DNA of 64,000 nucleotides from Clostridiales bacterium (GTDB lineage: Bacteria > Bacillota > Clostridia > Christensenellales > Aristaeellaceae). Location of the stretch: NCBI GenBank assembly GCA_019419995.1, contig JAHZHZ010000001.1:164626-228625 (forward strand), given 5' to 3'. This document shows positions 26,823 through 36,623 of the stretch, one piece after another (positions within the stretch are counted from its first letter, which is position 1; every line of letters starts with the position of its first letter). The notes under the pieces are model-generated. The model worked only from the letters and a program-made list of their open reading frames with translations. It made no database searches and had not been told where the DNA came from. A program made the position numbers and the translations under genes.

Positions 26823-27707
26823 GTGCAACTGTTCCTTCAATATTTAATGAGCGGTATTGCGCTGGGAAGTTTATACGCGTTAGTGGCCATTGGATACTCT
26901 CTGGTGTACGGCGTCCTGGAATTGATCAATATGACTCATGGCACAATTTACATGATCGGTGCGTTCATGTTTTACATTGCCTATGTCCTGTGGGGTGTCA
27001 ATGTTATTTTTGCGGCGCTAATTTCAATTTTAACCTGCGGCCTGCTAGGTTTTGTGATCGAGCATTTTACGCTTCGCCCGCTGCGCATGGCGCGAATGCC
27101 CAAGACGGCGGCACTCATTTGTACCATCGGCGTTTCGACGATGCTTCAAAATGCAATGCTGTTTTTGATGGGTTCGGAATCTCGTTCCTATCCGACGCTG
27201 TTTAATGGCAAATATTTTGTCATTGGTGGCGTTTACATTACATATTTACAAGTCGCAATTGTGGTGGTAGCTGCTGTGTTGTTGTTTGCATTAAATTTTT
27301 TCATCAAGAAGAGCAAGATGGGCATGGCGATGCGGGCGACTTCGGCGAATTACGACGCAGCGGAACTGATGGGGATCTCCACGGATTTCATTATTGGGCT
27401 GACCTTTTTTATCGGAGCGGCCCTGGCAGCAGTATCTGGCATCCTGGGTTGCATGACGTTTATGACGGTGAATATTTCCTCTGGGGTTTCCATTGGTACA
27501 AAGACATTTGCAGCTACGGTGCTGGGTGGCATCGGTGAATTTAAAGGTGCTGTGCTTGGGGGTTTGATTATTGGTATCGTGGAGAGCCTTACTGCGGGAT
27601 ACATCACTTCCGAGGTTCGGGACATCGCGGCTTTTGGTGCATTAATTATTGTTCTTATCATTCGTCCGAGCGGTCTGCTTGGCAAACCGACGCAGAAGAA
27701 GGTGTGA
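26823..27707 (+). CDS. Branched-chain amino acid-type ABC permease, LivH-like
   Basis: A 294-residue membrane protein of the LivH family, about eight helices. YGVLELINMTHG (residues 25-40), TAALICTIGVSTMLQN and SIGTKTFAATVLGGIGEFKGAVLGG are the conserved family segments. GTG at 26823 is chosen because AAAGGAGAGG lies 8 bases before it. It pairs with the LivM-like permease. Members of this transporter class carry amino acids, ureas, aromatic acids and other small organic compounds, so the name does not fix the substrate. Confidence 0.9.
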   Translation: MQLFLQYLMSGIALGSLYALVAIGYSLVYGVLELINMTHGTIYMIGAFMFYIAYVLWGVNVIFAALISILTCGLLGFVIEHFTLRPLRMARMPKTAALICTIGVSTMLQNAMLFLMGSESRSYPTLFNGKYFVIGGVYITYLQVAIVVVAAVLLFALNFFIKKSKMGMAMRATSANYDAAELMGISTDFIIGLTFFIGAALAAVSGILGCMTFMTVNISSGVSIGTKTFAATVLGGIGEFKGAVLGGLIIGIVESLTAGYITSEVRDIAAFGALIIVLIIRPSGLLGKPTQKKV

Positions 27708-27709
27708 CT

Positions 27710-28693
27710 ATGAAATCAAAGGCAAAACCTATCAAGTCGCTGTTGCTCCTGCTGGTAGTGGTGTTGCTATTGATTTTCCCACAGATGGGTTTTCGACCCT
27801 ATATCTACCGGGTGGGTGTGCTTTGCTTGATTTACGCCATTCTTGCGGCAAGCTTAAACCTGCTCTCTGGCATTGCTGGGCAGATTTCGCTGGGACATAT
27901 TGCCTATTACGGCGTAGGTGCCTATGCTTCGGCGCTGGTAGCACTGAATTTTGGTTGGCCTCATTGGTCGCTGCTAATTGTGGCATTTTTCTTTGCCGCA
28001 CTCACGGGGCTCATCGTTGGAGTACCGTCCCTACGACTTTCTGGCGGCTATCTGGCCATTACTACGCTGGGGTTTGCGGAAATTATTCGCCTGCTGATGA
28101 TCAATTGGCGCAGTCTCACTAATGGACCGCTGGGGTTACTAAGCATACCGCGTCCAGTGTATTTTGGCCTGACGGTGAAGGAAAATAAAGATTATTTTTA
28201 TCTGGTGCTGGCAGTGCTGATCATTACCGTTATCATTTTATACAATTTGATCAATTCCAAGTTTGGAAGAAATCTTAAAGCACTGAGGGACGACGAAATT
28301 TCTTCTGAGACTTGTGGCATTGACTGCTACCGTCATAAGGTACTGGCTTGTGTGATTGCTGCGGGCCTGGCCGGTGTGGCAGGTTCACTGTACGCGCACT
28401 ATTTCATATTTCTTGAACCGGGAACCTTTGCCAGTAGTGAAAGTACGGTGATTCTGAGCATGGTTGTGCTGGGTGGCATGGGCAATATGTGGGGAGCTAT
28501 TATCGCCGCAATTATTTTAACGATGCTTCCAGAGTCGCTTCGGGCTTTTCTGGACTATCGAATGTTCGTGTACGGCATGCTGTTGGTGGTGATGATGTTG
28601 GGCAAAACTGTCGACTGGAACAACTTCCGCTATAGAATTTTCCATTGGATGGCCGGAAAGGCGAAGGGAGGAGACGCTCATGCTGAAGGTTGA
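27710..28693 (+). CDS. Branched-chain amino acid-type ABC permease, LivM-like
   Basis: A 327-residue membrane protein of the LivM family: SGIAGQISLGHIAYYGVGAYASAL, GGYLAITTLGFAEIIRLL and GGMGNMWGAIIAAI are diagnostic. The start ATG at 27710 lies two bases past the livH-like stop; GTG at 27704 overlaps that stop but is too close to its AAGAAGG site. It overlaps the LivG-like gene by 14 bases. Confidence 0.9.
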   Translation: MKSKAKPIKSLLLLLVVVLLLIFPQMGFRPYIYRVGVLCLIYAILAASLNLLSGIAGQISLGHIAYYGVGAYASALVALNFGWPHWSLLIVAFFFAALTGLIVGVPSLRLSGGYLAITTLGFAEIIRLLMINWRSLTNGPLGLLSIPRPVYFGLTVKENKDYFYLVLAVLIITVIILYNLINSKFGRNLKALRDDEISSETCGIDCYRHKVLACVIAAGLAGVAGSLYAHYFIFLEPGTFASSESTVILSMVVLGGMGNMWGAIIAAIILTMLPESLRAFLDYRMFVYGMLLVVMMLGKTVDWNNFRYRIFHWMAGKAKGGDAHAEG

Positions 28694-29459
28694 ACATCTC
28701 AGCAAATCCTTTGGGGGCCTCGCGGCGGTTAAAGATGTCAGCTTTCAGGTAGAAAAGGGGCAGATTGTGAGTATCATTGGACCCAATGGCGCAGGAAAAA
28801 CGACAGTGTTCAATCTGCTCACGGGCATCTATGAACCAGATCAGGGGAAAATTCTTCTGGATAATCGCGATATTACCGGAATGAAGACCACGAAAATGGT
28901 AGATGTGGGCATTTGCCGTACCTTTCAGAATATCCGCCTGTTCGGCCAGATGACGGTGATGCAAAATGTGCTGGTGGGCTATCAGAGCAAAATTCACTAT
29001 TCGTTGCTGGATTGTATGTTCAACACGCCCCGCCGCAGGCGCGAAGATGCCGCTGCAATTGAACTGGTGGATCAAACCCTTGAGAAGTGTGGACTGTTGG
29101 AGTACAGAGACGAACGGGCAGATTCCCTTCCCTATGGGAAACAGCGCAAACTGGAGATTGCAAGGGCCATCGTGAGCCGTCCCAAGATGTTGTTTCTGGA
29201 TGAGCCGGCAGCAGGACTTAACATTCAGGAAACCGCTGAATTGTCAGGTTTTATTAAGGAACTCTCCGGGATGGGATTTGACATTGTGCTCATTGAACAT
29301 GATATGCGCATGATCATGAGGATTTCTGATTACATCTATGTGCTCAATCAGGGAGAATTGATTGCAGAGGGTGAACCTCTGCAGATCCAGCACAATGAAG
29401 AAGTGATAGAGGCCTACATCGGCAGAAGGGCGGGTGCGAGCTATGCTGTTGAAAACTGA
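28680..29459 (+). CDS. ABC ATPase, LivG-like
   Basis: A 259-residue ATPase: Walker A GPNGAGKTT near residue 35, a family-typical ICRTFQNIRLFGQMTV stretch, signature LPYGKQRKLEIARA, Walker B MLFLDEPAAGLN, and the C-terminal LNQGELIAEGEP of the BCA_ABC_TP subfamily. GGGAGGAGACGCTC precedes ATG 28680. It overlaps both neighbours and pairs with the LivF-like ATPase. Confidence 0.93.
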   Translation: MLKVEHLSKSFGGLAAVKDVSFQVEKGQIVSIIGPNGAGKTTVFNLLTGIYEPDQGKILLDNRDITGMKTTKMVDVGICRTFQNIRLFGQMTVMQNVLVGYQSKIHYSLLDCMFNTPRRRREDAAAIELVDQTLEKCGLLEYRDERADSLPYGKQRKLEIARAIVSRPKMLFLDEPAAGLNIQETAELSGFIKELSGMGFDIVLIEHDMRMIMRISDYIYVLNQGELIAEGEPLQIQHNEEVIEAYIGRRAGASYAVEN

Positions 29460-30171
29460 ATCCATCAACACATATTATGGAAATCTGCATGCGCTCTGGG
29501 ATGTGGATATTGAAATTGACGAAGGTGAAATTGTGGCGCTGATCGGTAACAATGGTGCCGGAAAGAGTACGTTGATGCGTACAATCATGGGTTTGCTGCG
29601 ACCTCGTTCGGGCAGAATCATTTTCCAGGGTGAGGAAATTCAGAACCGTCCTACCAACAAGCTGGTGTATAAGGGATTGACGCTATCTCCTGAGGGAAGA
29701 CAGGTCTTTCCTAAGATGACAGTGTATGAAAATCTGCGCATGGGAGGCTATTCCAGGCCTGCAAACGAATTGGCGGTTTCTATGGAGCGCGTGTTTGAAC
29801 TGTTTCCCCTCTTAAAAGACAGGAGGGAACAGACCGCCGGGACCCTGTCTGGAGGTGAACAGCAAATGCTGGCTATTGGCCGGGCGCTGATGAGCAGTCC
29901 CAAACTGCTGTTGCTGGACGAACCATCACTGGGGCTTTCTCCTGTTCTAGCAGACAAGATTTTTGATTTGATCGGGGAAATTCAGAAAATGAAAGTATCC
30001 ATCTTGCTGGTAGAACAAAACGCTGTGGGCGCACTGAGCCTTGCGGATCGTGGCTACGTAATCGAAAATGGTCGGATTGTGCTCAGTGGGGCAGGACAGG
30101 AACTGCTGGTCGATCCCATGGTGCATCAGTTCTATCTTGGTGGCATGGGCGGAGATAACCAGAATAAATAA
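29443..30171 (+). CDS. ABC ATPase, LivF-like
   Basis: A 242-residue ATPase: Walker A GNNGAGKST, GLTLSPEGRQVFP, signature LSGGEQQMLAIGRAL, Walker B LLLLDEPSLGLSP, all typical of LivF. The ATG at 29443 overlaps the LivG-like stop by 17 bases; a GTG at 29434 is possible. It completes the transporter. Confidence 0.93.
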   Translation: MLLKTESINTYYGNLHALWDVDIEIDEGEIVALIGNNGAGKSTLMRTIMGLLRPRSGRIIFQGEEIQNRPTNKLVYKGLTLSPEGRQVFPKMTVYENLRMGGYSRPANELAVSMERVFELFPLLKDRREQTAGTLSGGEQQMLAIGRALMSSPKLLLLDEPSLGLSPVLADKIFDLIGEIQKMKVSILLVEQNAVGALSLADRGYVIENGRIVLSGAGQELLVDPMVHQFYLGGMGGDNQNK

Positions 30172-30180
30172 GGAGGAAAA

Positions 30181-31443
30181 ATGATGAATTTTGATTTTCA
30201 TGTACCCACTCGTATTTTATTTGGCAGAGGTTCTCTAAATGATCTGAGCAAAATGGAGCTTCCTGGGAAAAAGGCGTTGGTGGTAATTACTTCCGGAAAG
30301 TCCATGAAAGCCAACGGTTACCTGGAGCGGGTATTGGACCAGCTGCACAAGGCCGGCGTACAATCAGTGGTATATGCGGGGGTTCAGGCTAATCCAGTTG
30401 TGACCAATGTGCGTGAGGGATGTGAGTTGCTCTTAAAGGAAAACTGTGACTTTGTGGTTGGGCTTGGAGGCGGAAGTACGATCGACTGCGCTAAATCCAT
30501 CGCCGTAATGGCCATGAATACGGATTATGACATCTGGGATTACGTAGGCGATACACAAAAGGGCAAGCAGCTCTATGTTCAAAATACTACTAGAGACAGC
30601 ATGGATATCATGATGCCCCACCGGATTAAAACACCTTATGGGTGGAAGACACTCAGAGGAGCGTATCCCATTGTGGGGATTACAACTACCGCAGGTACGG
30701 GCAGTGAGGCTGACCCCTGGTGTGTTACCACCAATCCCGAGACCCAGGATAAGATGGGTATGGGAGGCGACTGTACCTTCCCGCAAATTGCAGTTATCGA
30801 TCCAGAACTCATGTGCTCTGTGCCTAGGGATTTGTCTATCTACCAGGGCTTCGACGCACTGTTTCATTGCATGGAGAATTATTTTGGGAAACCCAGCACA
30901 CGCCTCGGCCACAGCTTCTCCATTGAAGGAATTCGGGAAGTGTGTGATAAGCTGGAACGCGTGGTAAAAAATGGGGACGACATTGAGGCGCGGGAGGGCA
31001 TGGCATACGCCAACTTAATGGGCGCGTTCTCCCTTTCGGATGGAGGAACCTGCGCCATGCATGCCATGTCGGAGACCATTGGGGCCTATGCTCATGGCAT
31101 TCCCCACGGTGCAGCGTTAATCTGCCTGTGCGAGCCTTACTTTACGCTGTATGCGAAGTATCGCATTGAAAAACTTAAGGATCTTGGACGCTTTATGGGA
31201 GAAGATGTGGATGCGCTAAAAGGGGACGAGCAGTACATGGCACCTGTCTACGGACTGCGCAAGCTTAAAAAGGCATGTGGTGTGGAGAACATCAGTCTGC
31301 TTGACTGGAAGCTAGAGCCCAAAGACATTGAGGAAATTGCAGTCAAAGCCAAGGACAGCCATATGCGGCTGTTCAATAAAGATCCCTTCATGCTGGAAAT
31401 TGATCAGGTTGTGGAAGTGATCCGGGGGGCCTGCGGCCTGTGA
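30181..31443 (+). CDS. Iron-containing alcohol dehydrogenase
   Basis: A 420-residue group III (Fe) alcohol dehydrogenase. GLGGGSTIDCAKS (NAD-binding), TTTAGTGSEADPW, VIDPELM, FDALFHCMENYF and AHGIPHGAAL give the NAD site and the Asp/His metal ligands. A stretch at about 120-155 (KGKQLYVQNTTRDS...) is longer than in simple members. GGAGGAAAA precedes ATGATG at 30181/30184. It sits between the Liv ATPase gene and the binding-protein gene and presumably oxidises or reduces the imported compound or its product. Confidence 0.9.
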   Translation: MMNFDFHVPTRILFGRGSLNDLSKMELPGKKALVVITSGKSMKANGYLERVLDQLHKAGVQSVVYAGVQANPVVTNVREGCELLLKENCDFVVGLGGGSTIDCAKSIAVMAMNTDYDIWDYVGDTQKGKQLYVQNTTRDSMDIMMPHRIKTPYGWKTLRGAYPIVGITTTAGTGSEADPWCVTTNPETQDKMGMGGDCTFPQIAVIDPELMCSVPRDLSIYQGFDALFHCMENYFGKPSTRLGHSFSIEGIREVCDKLERVVKNGDDIEAREGMAYANLMGAFSLSDGGTCAMHAMSETIGAYAHGIPHGAALICLCEPYFTLYAKYRIEKLKDLGRFMGEDVDALKGDEQYMAPVYGLRKLKKACGVENISLLDWKLEPKDIEEIAVKAKDSHMRLFNKDPFMLEIDQVVEVIRGACGL

Positions 31444-31495
31444 TGGTAAGTTTCCATAGAGGATTCTATGGAGGAATAATAAAGGAGGTTTTTCT

Positions 31496-32641
31496 ATGAA
31501 GAAGCTTTTATCTCTAATGTTGGCACTTTGCCTGGCCCTCAGTCTGGGTGGCCTTGCTCTCGCCGAAGAAGATCCCATCTATGTTGCATTCTTTGGGCCC
31601 CGAACCGGAGATAATACAAATTACGGAGATTATCTGCTCAATGGCGTCATGCTGAAAGTTAATCAGGTCAATGAAGCTGGCGGCATAAATGGCCGGCCGA
31701 TCCAGGTGGATGTCTATGACGATCAGTCTGTAGCTCAGCAATCTGCCAGTGTAGCTCAGATCATTGTGGATGACCCTAAGTATTTGGCGGCAATTGGTTC
31801 CTTTAATACCCCCTGCGTGTTGGCGGCGGCTACTGTGTTTGACGAGGCACAGATGGTGGAGATGGTTCCCTGCGCGGGTGCGGATTCTGTGCATGAAGAG
31901 CACACCTATACCATCCGCCAACAGAATACCAACACCACGGAATTTACTTACATTGGAGAAATTGCTGTCAACGACCTGAAAGCCGATAAAGTGGGCATCA
32001 TCTACATTGAAAATGATTCAGGCATCATTTCCAGAGAGGCAATTACGGCTACAGTGGAAGCTGCGGGCAAGGAAGTGGTTCTCGCAGAAGGAATCATGCC
32101 GGATCAGATCAGTGATTACACGAGTCTGTTGGCCAAATTCCGGGCAGCAGAACCCGATGTCATTTGTCTGACTTGCAATGCGAAGGAAGCGGCTACCATC
32201 ATCAAGCAGTCAAAGACGCTGGGCATGGAGGATATGACTTGGTTGTCGACAGGTACCATTTATACAGATGAATTTCTAGAGGTGGGTGGCGAAGCGGTCA
32301 ATGGCGTTTACACGATGACTACTTACTTTGCTGGCAATACGGATCCTCGCATTTCGGCTTGGACCCAGGCTTACTTAGACGCCTATGATGGTGCTACACC
32401 CAACTACTTTGCTACCGGCGCATACGAATGCATGGCCATGCTGGTCAGCGCCTTTGAAAATGGATGCTTGGATCGTGCTTCCATCTACGAATACCTTTTG
32501 ACCATTCGGGAGTGGGATGGAGACACAGGCCTGTCGGTATACGATGAGACCCGCAACGTAAAGAAGGCCATGACCATTTTGCAGGTGGTGGATGGAGAAT
32601 TTCAGATGGCCAACCTGACAGATTACGAAATTGAGAAGTAA
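31496..32641 (+). CDS. Liv-type ABC binding protein (periplasmic-binding type 1)
   Basis: A 381-residue exported protein. Residues 1-23 are a signal peptide without lipobox (MKKLLSLMLALCLALSLGG then LALAEE). The mature part has the LivJ/LivK pattern: GVMLKVNQVNEAGGINGRPIQ, DDQSVAQQSA, AEPDVICLTCNAKEAATIIKQ. It serves the LivHMGF-like importer. Upstream, a short hairpin CCATAGA/TCTATGG (31454-31471) separates it from the alcohol dehydrogenase gene, and AAAGGAGG precedes the ATG. Confidence 0.9.
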   Translation: MKKLLSLMLALCLALSLGGLALAEEDPIYVAFFGPRTGDNTNYGDYLLNGVMLKVNQVNEAGGINGRPIQVDVYDDQSVAQQSASVAQIIVDDPKYLAAIGSFNTPCVLAAATVFDEAQMVEMVPCAGADSVHEEHTYTIRQQNTNTTEFTYIGEIAVNDLKADKVGIIYIENDSGIISREAITATVEAAGKEVVLAEGIMPDQISDYTSLLAKFRAAEPDVICLTCNAKEAATIIKQSKTLGMEDMTWLSTGTIYTDEFLEVGGEAVNGVYTMTTYFAGNTDPRISAWTQAYLDAYDGATPNYFATGAYECMAMLVSAFENGCLDRASIYEYLLTIREWDGDTGLSVYDETRNVKKAMTILQVVDGEFQMANLTDYEIEK

Positions 32642-32658
32642 AGCGGGGATGACTTGAT

Positions 32659-33414
32659 ATGTTTGAGCTGACAGGTAAAAAGGCAATTGTTACGGGGGCA
32701 ACCAGGGGCATGGGCCACTCGATCGCACGGGCCTTTCTGATACAAGGTGCAGAAGTGGTCATTACCGGTACTACGGAGCGGGTGTATGCCGTGGAGGATG
32801 AATTGTCCCGGGAAACGGGGGGAACGGTTCATGGTGTAGTGGGCAGTTTCTCCGACCGGGAAGGAATCCTTGCAGCGTTTAATGCTTGCCTAGATGCTTT
32901 GGATGGGGATGTGGATATACTTGTAAACAATGCTGGCATTCAGCGGAATCACAAAGCGGAAGATTTTACCTATGAGTCATGGGATGAAGTCATCAGAGTT
33001 AACCTAGAATCAGTATTCATCTTCAGTCAACAGGCCGGCCGGGTAATGTTGAAGAAGGGAAAAGGCCGAATTATCAATATGGCTTCACTATTGAGTATTT
33101 TTGGAGGCCGTCAGTGTACCGCTTACGCAGCAGCAAAGGGTGGCGTCATGCAGATGACCAAGGCTTTGTCTAACGAGTGGGCAGGGCGGGGAATAACGGT
33201 TAACGCCATTGCACCGGGCTACATGAACACGGATATGAATAAAAGCTTTTGCGCTGATCTCAGTAGGAGCGGACATCTGCTGGCACGCATACCAGTGGGA
33301 CGTTGGGGCGAGGAGGATGACGTGGCGCCAGCAGCAGTATTTTTTGCCTCCGATGAAGCGGCCTATGTGACCGGCACGATGTTGCCTGTGGACGGTGGCT
33401 TTACGGTCTGGTGA
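32659..33414 (+). CDS. Short-chain dehydrogenase/reductase, last gene of the Liv operon
   Basis: A 251-residue classical SDR: TGATRGMG cofactor loop, NNAG, catalytic serine in ASLLSIFGG, YAAAK, and PVDGGFTVW at the end. It is the fifth SDR of the window. It follows the binding-protein gene by 17 bases and precedes a strong terminator, marking the end of the operon begun at 25834. Confidence 0.9.
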   Translation: MFELTGKKAIVTGATRGMGHSIARAFLIQGAEVVITGTTERVYAVEDELSRETGGTVHGVVGSFSDREGILAAFNACLDALDGDVDILVNNAGIQRNHKAEDFTYESWDEVIRVNLESVFIFSQQAGRVMLKKGKGRIINMASLLSIFGGRQCTAYAAAKGGVMQMTKALSNEWAGRGITVNAIAPGYMNTDMNKSFCADLSRSGHLLARIPVGRWGEEDDVAPAAVFFASDEAAYVTGTMLPVDGGFTVW

Positions 33415-33424
33415 CCATCTACTT

Positions 33425-33456
33425 GTGTCCTTGCTTTGCAGCAAGGACACTTTTTT
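33425..33456 (+). terminator. Rho-independent terminator of the URO-D/Liv/SDR operon
   Basis: Perfect 10-bp arms GTGTCCTTGC / GCAAGGACAC with a 6-base loop, followed by six T. Confidence 0.92.
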
Positions 33457-33990
33457 AAATTGTTCGGTCTATGGAAAAGTCGAGATTTTGCAACCAATAG
33501 CCTCCAAATAGTTCCCACCTGAAAGATGGGGACTATATATTGGGGAAAATTCAACTTGTAGGGGCAAAACAGGTCGTAAGCTTTTGGTTTAGCGTGAGGA
33601 TAGCTTTATTTAGGTGGATCCATTTGAGAGAAGTCATAGAATAAACATATTCACAATTGCTGTCGGAATAAAGATTGCTGAAAGTATGAGGAAAGAGGTA
33701 TTCTGTACTTGGGCTTGTGATTTTTCAGAGGTATGGGACTGGGTGCTCATATATCCTATTGCCGTTTGACAGCTCTAGATGCTACTGATCTTCGTTGGAA
33801 AACCAGCCGATATCAAAATGCAAGCGATAATTACCTGCCTTTTGAATTTCAGAGAGGGATAATGGTACGTGTGCCACCCCACCCCGTTCTGGCATATGGG
33901 AGATATTGTCGAATGTGGAGGACTGGCGTATAATCATGGAGAAAAACCAGTTCTGCCTTTATGGCATACCCGTTTTGAAGTGGGGTGAGA
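33457..33990. other. Gap without an intact gene; possible coding remnant at its end
   Basis: No intact gene seen. From about 33733 to 33933 an open frame reads ...NYLPFEFQRG..., and in another frame a 30-codon stretch from ATG 33896 reads MGDIVECGGLAYNHGEKP...EVG and stops at 33988, just before the DUF3786 gene. The two pieces could be one frame-shifted remnant of an unknown gene; this is weak. Confidence 0.3.
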
Positions 33991-34602
33991 ATGATGGTAC
34001 ACAAAAATCAAATGTTAGATAGCATGTTGCGTGCAGCTAAGGATCGTTTATTGAGACACGATCCCATGGAGATTGCTTTAAATGCAGACGTAAATTTTGA
34101 CGGCAAGATGTTTCAGTTTGATACCCTTGGTACCCGTGTTGGGCTGTCCTACCCAGAATTTGAGCCTGACCAGGAATTGTCCCAATGGCATATACTTCCA
34201 ATTTTACACTATCTGGACCTTGCTGACGGCACATCCCTTTCCGGAGAGCTGATGCCCTTTGCTGGATACAGAGAGGGTATGGTTCGGGGAGAGGGCTTTG
34301 ACCGGGATGCGGAGAGGATTATTCGAGACCGACTGGGAAAATTGGAACATGAGGTATTGAAGCGCAGGTGCCTTGAGCTGGGAGCAACCATCCTTCCTTC
34401 CAATGCAGATTTCTGTGCGAAACTGGATTTTATGCCCCGTTATTCGCTTTGGTTGAAAATGTGGTTTGCTGACGAGGAATTCCCAGCCTCAGGCAGAATA
34501 TTGATCGATGGTAATGCGGCCCACTATCTGTCGGTTGAGGATGCGGTGACTGTGGGTTCGTTGGTATTGCATTTCCTGGAGAAATCGAGAGAATGTAACT
34601 GA
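33991..34602 (+). CDS. DUF3786 domain protein
   Basis: A 203-residue soluble protein matching the DUF3786 pattern: an N-terminal RLLRHDPMEIALNAD, ILPILHYLDLADGTSLSGELMPFAG, and the C-terminal FPASGRILIDGNAAHYLSVEDAV. The biochemical role of the family is not established; in other anaerobes it often sits near corrinoid or C1 genes. Here it lies after the MtaA-like cluster but beyond a terminator. Start at ATG 33991 (GTG 33985 and ATG 33994 are alternatives). No signal peptide or membrane segment. Confidence 0.75.
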   Translation: MMVHKNQMLDSMLRAAKDRLLRHDPMEIALNADVNFDGKMFQFDTLGTRVGLSYPEFEPDQELSQWHILPILHYLDLADGTSLSGELMPFAGYREGMVRGEGFDRDAERIIRDRLGKLEHEVLKRRCLELGATILPSNADFCAKLDFMPRYSLWLKMWFADEEFPASGRILIDGNAAHYLSVEDAVTVGSLVLHFLEKSRECN

Positions 34603-34686
34603 ATAATTGCAGACGATGGAGAAATTTGGGTTGTCAGCACTTCAGCCTTCATTAAATCTGGCAGATCCATGTCCCAGGGAATTAGC

Positions 34687-35952
34687 TTATGTTGGCAGGG
34701 TAACTGTGATGGTCAGGGAGTGTCCATCTTGGGTGTCTGCGGAAATTTTTCCCTTGTGAGCAGTTACGATTGCCTGAGCAATGGACAGGCCCAGCCCATA
34801 GCCGCCGGTTTCAGAGTTGCGGGAACGATCCGTGCGGTAAAAGCGTTCGAATAAATGACCGGTTTGTTCGCGGGTCATTTGTGCGGTGGTGTTGTATACG
34901 ATAAGCTGAACACAGCTCTTCTTTTGGCCAAGGGCACATCGGATGTTCCCTTCTGACTCAGTGTACTTTAGCGCATTGTCCAAAAGGATGGTAATCAACT
35001 TTCGGATGGATTTTTCATCGCCACAAAGGGTGAGCATCGGTTCGATCTGCGTTGAGAGATGCTTATGCTGGGTGGTGGCCACCGTTTGGAAGCTCTGTAC
35101 CGTCTCCTCTACCACGTCGGACAGGGGAAAATCCAGCATCTGTACGGGGCGTGCGGTTTCCTCCATGCGCGAGAGCAAAATCAGGTCATTGGTTAAATCG
35201 GATAGCCGATGTGTTTGCGTTCGGATGTCACTAATCCATTCGTTTTCCCCATAATCCATGGATAGAATTTCCGTATCGGCATCAATAATGGTCAGCGGGG
35301 TTTTAAGCTCATGCCCCGCGTCTGTAATAAAGCGCTTTTCCTTTTCGTAGTTTTCCAGAAAAGGTTTTACAATCTTTCCGGAGAGCAAAATCAGCAGCAG
35401 CAATACCAGCAGCGCGCCCGCAGCTGAGATGAGCAGGCTGCTCAGAATCAGGGTGCGAAAACTTTCCAGTTTTCGGCCGCAGTCCAGAAAGAGGATGAGA
35501 GTTTGCTCACCGGATGGAGATAATAGGTACCTGTAATCGTCCATAAACCCTTTGACGGAGCCACGTTGGTAAGCGACCAGCGCATATTCTTCAGCATTCT
35601 CGTCGTCCACTGCGGCAATTTTGCCGGTATTAACGTCGCTTACGCTGCCGCCTTCATCCAAAATTACAAAGAAGTAGCGGGTTTCAAAGGGAAGTTCCGG
35701 GGGGAAGGGTTGGTTTTTTCGGCCTGGGAAATGTTTCTGACGCGGTGTTTCATTTTCGGGAGATACTAAATCCGACACTTGTTCTACAGGGAAATGTCCT
35801 TCGTTTTCCGCCAGAAGGTTCAAGGTATTGTCTGCATCGGATACAATTTTTCGATAGTTTACGAGGGCAACCCCCCCCATTACTGCCGTCAGCACCACCA
35901 GCAGGGAGATCATGGCGGCTAAAATTAATTTGATGCGCAGTTTGGAGATCAT
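34687..35952 (-). CDS. Sensor histidine kinase (two-component system 1)
   Basis: A 421-residue membrane kinase. Helices at about 8-31 and 168-191 flank an extracellular sensor region of about 135 residues. HisKA contains DAGHELKTPL with His214; the N box DNALKY has Asn326; ETGGYGLGL is the G2 box. It overlaps the response regulator stop in an ATGA arrangement, so they are co-translated. No HAMP domain is obvious. Signal sensed unknown. Confidence 0.92.
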   Translation of the reverse strand: MISKLRIKLILAAMISLLVVLTAVMGGVALVNYRKIVSDADNTLNLLAENEGHFPVEQVSDLVSPENETPRQKHFPGRKNQPFPPELPFETRYFFVILDEGGSVSDVNTGKIAAVDDENAEEYALVAYQRGSVKGFMDDYRYLLSPSGEQTLILFLDCGRKLESFRTLILSSLLISAAGALLVLLLLILLSGKIVKPFLENYEKEKRFITDAGHELKTPLTIIDADTEILSMDYGENEWISDIRTQTHRLSDLTNDLILLSRMEETARPVQMLDFPLSDVVEETVQSFQTVATTQHKHLSTQIEPMLTLCGDEKSIRKLITILLDNALKYTESEGNIRCALGQKKSCVQLIVYNTTAQMTREQTGHLFERFYRTDRSRNSETGGYGLGLSIAQAIVTAHKGKISADTQDGHSLTITVTLPT

Positions 35953-36623
35953 GAAATTTCCTCCAGCGAGTACCCGGCATTTCGGGTGGCCCGAATCTGT
36001 ATATTGGCATTTAAAGCTGCAAGTTTTTTGCGCAGATAGGAAATATACACCCAGACCACATTCATTTCAGTGTCGCTGTCATACCCCCAGATTTTTTCCA
36101 TGAAGTGTTCGCTGGAAATCAGACTATGGGGATTGCCCATCAACAATTGCAGCATTTGAAATTCCTTGTTGGCCAACCGTACACTGCCATGGGGAGTGGA
36201 GAGCTCAAAGCTGGCTTGATCCAGAGTTACATTGCCAAATTTCAGACGCTTGTCTCCCTGAACCGGAGCAGAACGGGTCATAGCCCGGATTCGGGCCAGC
36301 AGTTCCTTTGTTTGAAAAGGCTTGGTCAGATAATCATTGGCTCCGCTATCCAGACCTTCCACCTTGTCGTCCACTTCCGATTTGGCAGTAAGCATGATTA
36401 CCGGGACAAGATTTCCCTGTCGGCGAAGGGTCTTGATTACGGTGATGCCGTCGATCCGGGGCATCATAATGTCCAAGATTACTCCATCATATTGGCCACA
36501 AGAGAGGTAATCCAGAGCCTCCTGCCCGTCATAGACGGCATCTACCGAATAATGGTTTCGTTCCAATATGGTGGTCAGCGCCTTTGAAAGGGCCCGCTCG
36601 TCTTCTGCCAGCAGTAATCGCAT
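35949..36623 (-). CDS. OmpR/PhoB-family response regulator (system 1)
   Basis: A 224-residue regulator. Receiver domain with acidic pair Glu7/Asp8, phospho-acceptor Asp51 and Lys101; a winged-helix DNA-binding domain follows from about 127 (RLANKEFQMLQLLMGNP, WGYDSDTEMNVVWVYISYLRKKL). Start at ATG 36623 behind GAGGAGGGAAG. It is the first gene of the pair and directly downstream of the MFS pseudogene, so an efflux target lost by decay is conceivable. Confidence 0.93.
   Translation of the reverse strand: MRLLLAEDERALSKALTTILERNHYSVDAVYDGQEALDYLSCGQYDGVILDIMMPRIDGITVIKTLRRQGNLVPVIMLTAKSEVDDKVEGLDSGANDYLTKPFQTKELLARIRAMTRSAPVQGDKRLKFGNVTLDQASFELSTPHGSVRLANKEFQMLQLLMGNPHSLISSEHFMEKIWGYDSDTEMNVVWVYISYLRKKLAALNANIQIRATRNAGYSLEEIS

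Noticed and set aside
28512..29075. 187-codon minus-strand frame over the LivM/LivG junction
   Set aside because: Antisense to two clear ABC transporter genes.
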